This document shows positions 56,943-64,000 of a stretch of 64,000 nucleotides of DNA, one piece after another. The stretch spans positions 1,302,001-1,366,000 of the forward strand of contig JAFEVB010000022.1 in the NCBI GenBank assembly GCA_032629725.1, in the 5' to 3' direction. Below the pieces are notes generated by a model. The model ran no database searches. It had not been told where the DNA came from and worked only from the letters and a program-made list of their open reading frames with translations. Source of the stretch: Gremmenia infestans (Eukaryota; Ascomycota; Leotiomycetes; Helotiales; Hamatocanthoscyphaceae). Made by a program: the position numbers and the translations under genes. The number at the start of each line of letters is the position of its first letter. Position 1 is the first letter of the stretch.

Positions 56943-57839
56943 TAGTATGGGGCGGGGTGGGGAGTAATGGCACGAATTTCCTTGAATGTTCTAGGCGCGA
57001 AGCATATCAGCGTTGAGCGAGTGAGGGCGAGCATTATATTTTATCATCAATCACAGCAAGCAAAGTAATTTGGTGCAAGTAACGCGACAAGTTAGTTCCC
57101 TTTGTTTTCGGCGGAATGAAATGGTATGGGATGGGCAACGAATATGTAGGATTTGGATTCTTTTCTGGGAGGATCCTTGGATGTGCATGGAGGAACTGAT
57201 CTTAATTGGCCACCTTACTTACTACTTGCTTGCATGCAGAGGCAGTATTGATATTGGATCTCGTCCTAGCTAGGACAAACAAAGGAGAAAGAGAAGATGC
57301 GATTTTATCTTTAAAGTCTTTGATGTGTCTGTCTGCTTGTGCGGTGTGCAAGTTGACGAAGAGATTCAGGTCATACATAGATAAACTTATAGTAACTCTA
57401 TCATTTACTCGACGAGGTGAGGCTTGACCTAGTGATATAGTCATCTTGGGATGTTCTGCAAGCGCAGCTTCATCACCAAGCTTTTCCCGAGGGTTTTCTC
57501 ATTTGTAGCGATTATGTACTGCTATTAGCAATCATCAGAAATATATATTTGGAATGATGAGCAAAGAAATACCACTCTTTCTTGCTCTAGCAATAATAAG
57601 AGAAAGTACCTTATTTGTTCACCTATTATACGCTCGTGCATCTCTCATTTTCCGACATTGACCGTCCCGTCCTACTCTTTACTCGTTTTTATTTAACGGT
57701 TTATTTGACCAATATCGATATCAATATCGATATCAATAATGGTATACTCAGACTTATACCCAACCCCTGATATCATCGCCCACATATTCCCCTCCACTCC
57801 CCTAGCTGACTTGGAAATCAAGCGCGTCTTTTCCTAAAC
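56943..57839. other. intergenic: kinase 3' UTR and AT-rich DNA
   Basis: Almost 900 bases with no supported gene. Two perfect 12-bp units of AATATCGATATC lie at 57711-57734. Confidence 0.5.
57711..57734. repeat. two tandem copies of AATATCGATATC
   Basis: Two adjacent identical 12-bp units, each containing the palindrome GATATC and ATCGAT, in AT-rich intergenic DNA upstream of the broken phosphotransferase-like gene at 57.8 kb. Confidence 0.85.
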
Positions 57840-58875
57840 ATGCGTGTCCTGCGTCTTTCACATCCTCCCATTTCCACCTCAACAGCCACCGCTTTACCCG
57901 AAACCCTCGTCGTGAACGTACAGAAGAGAATCCACCACATGCCCGTCGCGCGCGCTATCCAAGATCTGGTGCACTCCGTCATCCTAGATCTAGTCCCGCG
58001 CAGCCTAGCCGTGGGCACCTTCACCCTTCAAGCCAGAGGTCCCGGCTCGGACTCACACTCGCGTGAGGAATACGACTCTGGATATGAATATGCAGTCGAA
58101 GAATTCGCTGGAGAGGGAATCCGCATCGACGACATCTGGTAGGATATAAGCCCCCGCGAACGTACCGTGCTAATGCGCTCCCTGATGACCGCGCTCGGCA
58201 AAACTCACACGCTGCGTCTGAGCGACGCGCGCGTGCGTGACAAGCTGGAGCATACGCCGCTTGTAGTTGGAAGGGAGAAGGGAGGGTAAGGACGAGGATT
58301 GGGCGTCCGGTGTTTGGGTATTTTGAGGCTACAGGGGCGTTTCTGGAGATGCTTGTAAGGAATTATATTCCCAGGGGTGTTAATCCGCCTGTAGATATTA
58401 TCCGGCACGGTAATGGAGATAGCGATGCAGATGGGGGCATTACGGTGACATCTATATACACCTCTTTCCCGTTATCACATTCACAAACACGGAACTAGAG
58501 CAGCTGATGCAGGATGCAGTGCTCTGCCACATGGACTTCGAACCGCGGAATATCCTCGTGCGCTGGGGGGACGAGGGAAAGGGGGAGGAGCGCTTTGAGC
58601 TGGCTGCTGTGGTTGAGTGGGAGACGGCGGGGTGGTATTTGTTTGTGTTTAAGGTTGGGAGGGAGGCGTTTGATTGGGAGTTTTATGGGGGATTGGATGG
58701 GTTGGGTAGGTGTGGGAGTGGGAGTGGGAGTGGGAGTAGCGGTGAATCAGGGAGGAAACTGGGGGAGGCGTTGTGGGTGCTCTTGGAATCGATTGATTGG
58801 AGGATGGGGAGGGTGGAGAGGAAGCTTTGTGTGGTTAGGATGGGGTTGAGCTGGGGTGGAGAGGGGCTTTGTTAA
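57840..58875 (+). pseudogene. APH/choline-kinase-like phosphotransferase pseudogene, copy 3
   Basis: ATG 57840 reads MRVLRLSHPPISTSTATALP, then YAVEEFAGEGIRIDDIW followed by TAG 58140. The same frame continues with DISPRERTVLMRSLMTALGK and THTLRLSDARVRDKLEHTPL, like the helix before the catalytic loop of APH-type kinases. A frame change near 58290 brings in GRPVFGYFEATGAFLEMLVR and NYIPRGVNPPVD. A last frame (58507-58875) has the catalytic HxDxxxxN as CHMDFEPRNILVRW and a following VVEWETAGWYLFVF. Some breaks may be introns, but the TAG lies inside a continuous protein-like stretch. The family differs from copies 1 and 2 in sequence. A GGGAGT simple repeat interrupts the C-terminus at 58712. 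Confidence 0.7.
58712..58737. repeat. GGGAGT hexanucleotide repeat
   Basis: Four GGGAGT units inside the 3' frame of the phosphotransferase-like pseudogene, translated as Gly/Ser repeats. Confidence 0.85.
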
Positions 58876-59151
58876 AATGGATGAGGTAAGGAAATGGGTG
58901 AGTGGTGTGATGTGATGGGAGGGTGAGAGGAGTGTATAAATATGCTAAATAATATGGTGATAGATATGTAGAAGACTTCGTAGTATATCGTACTTTGGTT
59001 TTCCTGTTCTAGGCTTTTATTCTCTAAGCTGCTTGGTACAGTCTCACCAATAGTAGGTAGTAAATGGTAGTGGGTAATCCAAACGCCTGTTCTCTCGTTG
59101 CTGTCATAAAATCCTCGCCTCCATCTATACATTCCCTGAATTAATTGCATT

Positions 59152-60447
59152 TCAAACGGCTGGCCCGCCCCTTGACCTTCGCCTCGTAACGCCGTCTCTT
59201 TCTACGCCCTCACTAAAGCTCGTCCCAATCCCCGAATCTATATCCCGCCCTCTAGCACCCCCATCGTCCTCTTCCTCCTCATATTCCTCCTCATATTCCT
59301 CCTCATACTCGTCCTCATCATCCGCTTGCGCACCAACAGGCTGAATCTCGGTGTCATCTAATACATACTCCTCTTCATCCTTAACCTTCGGCTCATATCT
59401 CAGCGGTTTATGTCTAGACACCGTAGGGAATGTCCTAGGCGTATCCGATAAATCTGGTTCTTCATCCGTTTCCTCCTCTTCTTTGATCTTTTCATGCCCA
59501 TTCCCCTGCTCTTCCACCTCAGCCCTTTTCTCCTCATCCTCCCCAAACCAGCTCTGAAGGACAAGCCAAGCCGCCCCGGCCAAAATCACCTCGACACCCC
59601 AAAAAGCCCCCGTAAATCCGATAAAAGCCAAAATCCAATGCTGATACATAAGCCACCTCATGCCCCCAAACCGTGCCGTAAATACAACCCTCACATCATA
59701 TACCTGTATCCCTTGCCCGGCCTGTACTTCCAGCAATGCGTAAGCAGGGATGTTCTTCCAGCCTTTAGGGAAGGTAATGAGTTCGCCCATAGGAATGGAG
59801 AGATGTTCTGATTCGGTTTTCAGAGACAGGAGGTAGAGGGGCAGGGAGAGGAGGCGAGTTGCGAGGGAGATAAGGGGAGATGTGTATGGCAACAAGGTGG
59901 GTCGGCGGGAGGTATAGAGGATGGCGTCTGGTTGGAGTGGGAGTGGTGAGGTGGTTTCTTGAGTTGTGGGATTGTGGTTTGGGGACAGGAGCGTGAGGGC
60001 TAGCATGAAGTTCCCCGTTTCGAGGTTGCTGGGGGAGCGAGGGACATGTAGAGTGAGAGAGATATCGTAGGCTTGTTGGGAGATCAGGGAGGAGTCGAGG
60101 GAGGTTATGCCGTATGGATGTGGGCCGTCACTGGGTATTGTTAGTTTGCTTGTACGGGACTAACTTGTACTTGGAGGAGAGAGAGGGGCAATACCCATAT
60201 TGTAGGTGAACGACCCTCTCAATTCCAATCTGCGGAACATAGTTGAAGTAAAATAGCACGTATGCGACTATCGCTAGTCCGAGGAGGATGGCCGAGCTTA
60301 TGAGAAAGAGGATGGTGTTCAGGTATGTCTTCTGCGCGGGCTTGGATGTTGCGACGCGATATGGCTTCAGGGCGAGATCCTGATTGTTTGTTAATTAAGG
60401 TCCTTGAGCTTTGACATTACCGTGTAAAATTTTGATCGCTTTACCAT
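59152..60447 (-). CDS. seipin (lipid-droplet biogenesis protein)
   Basis: Three exons: 60421-60447 (9 codons), 60195-60379 and 59152-60130, with introns of 41 and 64 nt; 396 residues. Begins MVKRSKFYT then LALKPYRVATSKPAQKTYLN and a transmembrane segment (TILFLISSAILLGLAIVAYV). The lumenal core has VPQIGIERVVHLQYG, YDISLTLHVPRSPSNLETGN and FMLALTL, the diagnostic seipin block. A second membrane segment (WILAFIGFTGAFWGVEVILA) follows, then an acidic cytosolic tail with EEYEEEYEEEYEEEED. It resides in the endoplasmic reticulum at contact sites with lipid droplets. Fungal seipins shorter than this exist, and the long acidic tail is a fungal-type extension. The first intron is very short. Confidence 0.93.
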
Positions 60448-60865
60448 AATTACAGCCGCTATTTGTACCGCGGGCAAGCAGAGTTATTTTGCTACGCTTC
60501 AAAATATTGACATCGATGTTCGCGTGAGCTTGAAAGCTGGGGAAGCTTTGCGGTGACGTCGGGTCACCTAATCACATGTAATATAGCTCTGCAATGCAAT
60601 ATTGAAGGGACGACAATCCATGTATTAGGAAAAATGGTAGCTCTTGGATATATCTAACATCTGTATATTCTAGAGTAGATTTCACTTGTGGGGCAAAGTT
60701 TCCTTGGTTTTAACTCAAACTCCATTCATCATGAACAATCCGGTGCTAAAAACTCTCACAAGAATCCAAATATCAATCTCCCAACTTAAAAATCCACATA
60801 TATGCAAGATAAAAACTACGCTAATATGAACAATCCATCATCACGCCATATCATCGTTAGATTTA
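60448..60865. other. intergenic: seipin promoter and F-BAR 3' flank
   Basis: About 420 AT-rich bases holding the seipin promoter and the 3' flank of the F-BAR gene; no gene recognised. Confidence 0.5.
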
Positions 60866-63746
60866 CTAGCAGTTCTGAAGATAATTGCTCGGCACCAGAC
60901 CAGGTCTACCATTCTTTCCAGCCACCTCCGCCTCCCACCATCCGTCATCTTGAAGTCTCAAGACTGCCAGGATATCTCCTTTTGCAAAGCTCAGCTCCTC
61001 AGGAATCGCTGCTTGGTAGATATACATTGCTCGAGCTTCAAAAAGAGTTAGCATTTGAGACAAATTGGATGAAAGAGACTCACCGAAATGAAGGATAGGT
61101 CGACCCTCTCTATTAAACTGCCTGACATCTGCAACGCTCTTGCTTCTCTGTCTAGAGGCTGATCCTACCTGTGAACCACCTCCCCCATAGTAGCTCAGGG
61201 GCCTAGCCGATCCAGAACCTCCAGATCGACCACTACCTCGTCCTTGAGATCCGTATCCTTCAATTTGACCTGGAGCGAGTTGTATTGACATTTCGCCACC
61301 CATGTGGCTACTGCCAGGCCTCTCTTGCTCTCGAAAAGGGGCTGGGGACACGGCGCGGGCGACTTCATTCGGCGAAGCGTGGCGGTAGTATTGATCCGAG
61401 CTACGTTTCTGCGGTCTAGTAGATTGAGTACCAGCGTGTTGACTGCCGTAAGGGTTTGGAGATGCAGAACGATACCCTTGTCTTGTATCTACGTGCATAC
61501 CTGGACGAGGAGATGCACTGCGGGGAGGAGCTGGAGAGGTTGCCCGTGGAATATCATTTCCTCGGGTGCCTGGTCGGGATTGTGATCCCGATGGGTATCC
61601 TCCACGAGCCTCAGGTTGTTTTTGGGCAGTGAACATATTTCTAGTCTGGTCTTCATACTTTTGCCGGGTCTGCTGCATTGCTTTGGAGGTATGTGCTGGT
61701 TGAGGAGCTCCCAGTCGTTGCATTGGAGGCTGATCGTAGGACGGGGGTGGAGTGCCTCGCATGCCTCCCATCAAAGCCCCGTTTGCCATTTGAGCACCGC
61801 CAGGTCGAGAAGCTGGGCTTGCTCCTGGAGCAGGAGTGGCAATACCATGGTAATTATCTGCCGATACCCGACTAGATGAAGCTTTCGTAACGCCCTTCAA
61901 TTCTGCAAGTGCTTGAGCAATCGGATCCAAATCTTCCTCTTGTGACGAACTGTTTCGGGCGACCTTTCCCTTTCTGTCTGGCGTTTGGACATCAAAGACG
62001 TTGTTCCCGACGTTCAATTGGAAACTGGCTCGAGGATCGATGGGTTCCGGACTTCCACTCGGCCTATCACTGATCATGTTCTGAGGATCTTGGCCATAAG
62101 CCTGAGGTCGCCTAGATGGTGTGCTTTGCGCAGCTGTTGTTCGGCTTGCAGACCAAGTATTTCGGTTTGATGGTGTCATTGCAGCCCCATCTTTCTCTCT
62201 GTTACTCTTTCTTCTGAACGGGCTTTGGAAGAAACCACTTTTCTTCTTCAGCACCGTCTTTTCTACTGGGGGTCCCGCTTGCTTGATTGGGGACGTCTTT
62301 CCACTTGGGGGTTCTTGGCTTGAAAATGACGTCGGGTTGGAATACTCGCTGTTTGAGTCGCGGCTTGAAGGCCTCGCGGGACTATGTGCCGAGCTTCTTT
62401 CAGAAGGAGGACCCGTTCGGCATAACATGGTCATCCCATCCATAGGATAGGGGTCGTGGGGGACAGCGGCCAGCGGGCCATGCTGAGACTGTTCAAATTG
62501 CAATTTACTCGGCTGTGTTTGATAATCAAGCTGTGGTTGTCGGGACCGGTCTGGAATCGCCTTCTGAGGTGTCAAGGTAGCCTCCCGGCTAGGAGGAGTT
62601 CCAAGATCATGTCTGAGGTCTTGGGATAGAGCTGACTGTGGATCATGATGAGATTCGTAGGTTGATGGTTGAGGAGATGAGCTTCTATACGCAGGGTTGA
62701 TGGTCCGCTGAAATTGGGCAACAGAATAACTCTCATCCTCGGAAGCTTCTGACTGACTGTCACTAACATCCCCACGACGGAAGTTGATGTACTTTGGCGG
62801 ATCAGGGATCTCCTGCCCAGTCCCATGGTCTCGGATGAAGGCAGCAATATCCTTCTCAACTTCGCAGTTTTCAAGCGAGAGTCGGACCTTTTCGCATGAT
62901 GCATCATCACTGACACAGACAGTAGAGGCAATGTTCGCAAAGTTCCAGAGGCTGCTCTTCATAAAATCCAACCTCTCCTCTTCCAGGTCCTGAAACTTGT
63001 CCGCCGCGGCCTTCCAATCTCTGTTCCATCGGCCAGTTGTTTCCTCGAGAGCCTTAACCGCGTGTTCGTAGTCGGTGTTTGATGTCGCAACAGTAACTTG
63101 GGTCTTCTCTAACTTCGCCTTGTTCTTTCGTTCCTCTTGCCCCATGACCATATGGCCTTGTGCCAAGTATCCTTTGATCTTTAGACATTCTTGCTCGTAT
63201 CTGTCTCGAGTCTAGTGGAGTGTAAGCAGTAATATTGATTGACTCAAGGCAAAGAGCTAACCTTATTAACTTGATTTGTCTGTTGCACCTTGACCTTCAG
63301 TAGCTTCTCAATACCACCCTGCACGATCTTTCGTCTCTCCTTCATGGCACCTGCAAAAGCCGCCAGCGGCTCCTCGAGTTCCGTCCTCATTTGACCAGCA
63401 TTAATTTGATGCGACTTCCCCATCTGCTCGACCTCTCCTCGCATAACATCTAAAGAAGCTCGAAGTGTACCGGACTCAACGGATCCCAATGGCTTTCGTG
63501 ACAGCTGTAAAAGCTTGCGGGAATAATCTTCTTCGATTGAAGAGCGAGCTGTAGAGTGTTGTTAGCGAGAGCAAACAGATGACGACGAGTAAACAAACCT
63601 GTGTAAAAAGCTTTCAACTCATCGCAAGTCTGTTTTGCATTGTGCATGCGTGTTAGAAGAGGATCAACCCCAGAATCGTCCTTTCCCCAAAAGTTGTTAG
63701 CAAAGCTCAAGGCCACGGAGGGACCATCTGATATTGTGCCGGGCAT
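60866..63746 (-). CDS. F-BAR and SH3 protein of the Hof1/Cdc15/Imp2 family (cytokinesis)
   Basis: Four exons: 63599-63746, 63262-63548, 61084-63211 and 60866-61035; introns of 50, 50 and 48 nt; 910 residues. ATG 63746 gives MPGTISDGPSVALSFANNFW. The N-terminal F-BAR region runs through GKDDSGVDPLLTRMHNAKQT, RSSIEEDYSRKLLQLSRKPL and HQINAGQMRTELEEPLAAFA to IPDPPKYINFRRGD, the usual end of the fungal Cdc15/Imp2 F-BAR. A central disordered Ser/Pro/Gln-rich region is long. The C-terminal SH3 is ARAMYIYQAAIPEELSFAKG followed by WWEAEVAGKNGRPGLVPSNY. The family links the plasma membrane to the contractile ring and septum. The last intron can be read through in frame. Confidence 0.93.
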
Positions 63747-64000
63747 GATGCCCAACTGTTTTGTTGATATCAAGCTCCACTGCGCAGACGGAATCGAAAG
63801 CCCACGTTCAGAATCCTCGGCTGAAACAATCGATGGATGTGTAACTCGGACTCGAATAATGAGGGATGTTCAACGAAGAATTGGAATGAAATGACTGAGT
63901 GTTAAGCGCAGGGGACAAGCTTAGTGGAGTGGTGTGGAGAGCTTTGAATTGTTTACTCTGGGCGTGTTGCCATGATGGCAACGATTCTCGGTATCTATCA
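63747..64000. other. upstream flank of the F-BAR gene
   Basis: The right edge of the window. It holds only the 5' flank of the F-BAR gene; no further gene can be defined. Confidence 0.5.

Noticed and set aside
1..64000. tRNA, rRNA and CRISPR arrays
   Set aside because: No cloverleaf-like TTCGA box arrangement, rRNA core or regularly spaced direct repeats were recognised on reading; a covariance search would be needed to exclude tRNAs formally.

Overview
This window looks like nuclear DNA from a filamentous ascomycete (Pezizomycotina). Genes are on both strands, with short introns of about 41-171 nt, GT..AG borders (two GC..AG) and CTAAC-type branch sites. Families include a fungal phytochrome hybrid kinase, GH125 and GH27 enzymes, a KIN1-type kinase, an F-BAR/SH3 cytokinesis protein, seipin and a TGH-type G-patch protein. 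A RIP-like mutation pattern fits the same group. A leotiomycete is possible but not proven from sequence alone. I saw no rRNA, tRNA or CRISPR array.

Layout. 0.5-3.6 kb: a tandem minus-strand cluster of small, otherwise unrelated proteins that share a C-terminal KGY-type helical motif; two members are broken or remnant. 5.5-9.1 kb: a 1155-residue low-complexity protein with a 6-codon first exon. 9.1-14.4 kb: gene-poor. 14.4-18.0 kb: two decayed aminoglycoside-phosphotransferase-like genes flanking two hypothetical ORFs. 18.3-20.0 kb: secreted GH125 exo-alpha-mannosidase. 21-26 kb: a DUF7730-like gene, then a repeat island with a Tc1/mariner element carrying seven TGG-to-TAG changes, two kinds of MITE-like element and gene-free decayed DNA. 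27.1-31.0 kb: a secreted aspzincin-like metallopeptidase with a long Ser/Thr region and one frameshift. 32.2-36.3 kb: phytochrome. 37.7-38.4 kb: an epimerase-like pseudogene. 38.5-44.1 kb: a PhyH-type dioxygenase, GH27 alpha-galactosidase and a 3-hydroxyisobutyrate-dehydrogenase-like protein. 44.1-48.6 kb: AT-rich and almost empty. 48.6-63.7 kb: a dense conserved block with a medium-chain reductase, G-patch protein, divergent KIN1-type kinase, a third broken phosphotransferase-like gene, seipin and an F-BAR/SH3 protein.

How it fits together. The conserved block on the right holds core functions: splicing, polarity, lipid droplets and cytokinesis. The middle is accessory: secreted hydrolases, light sensing and catabolic enzymes, interleaved with transposon debris and decaying genes. 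Exon models were built by hand from splice signals and family alignment. For every multi-exon gene called intact, the exon lengths sum to a multiple of three. The best candidate for something undescribed is the small-protein cluster at 0.5-3.6 kb.
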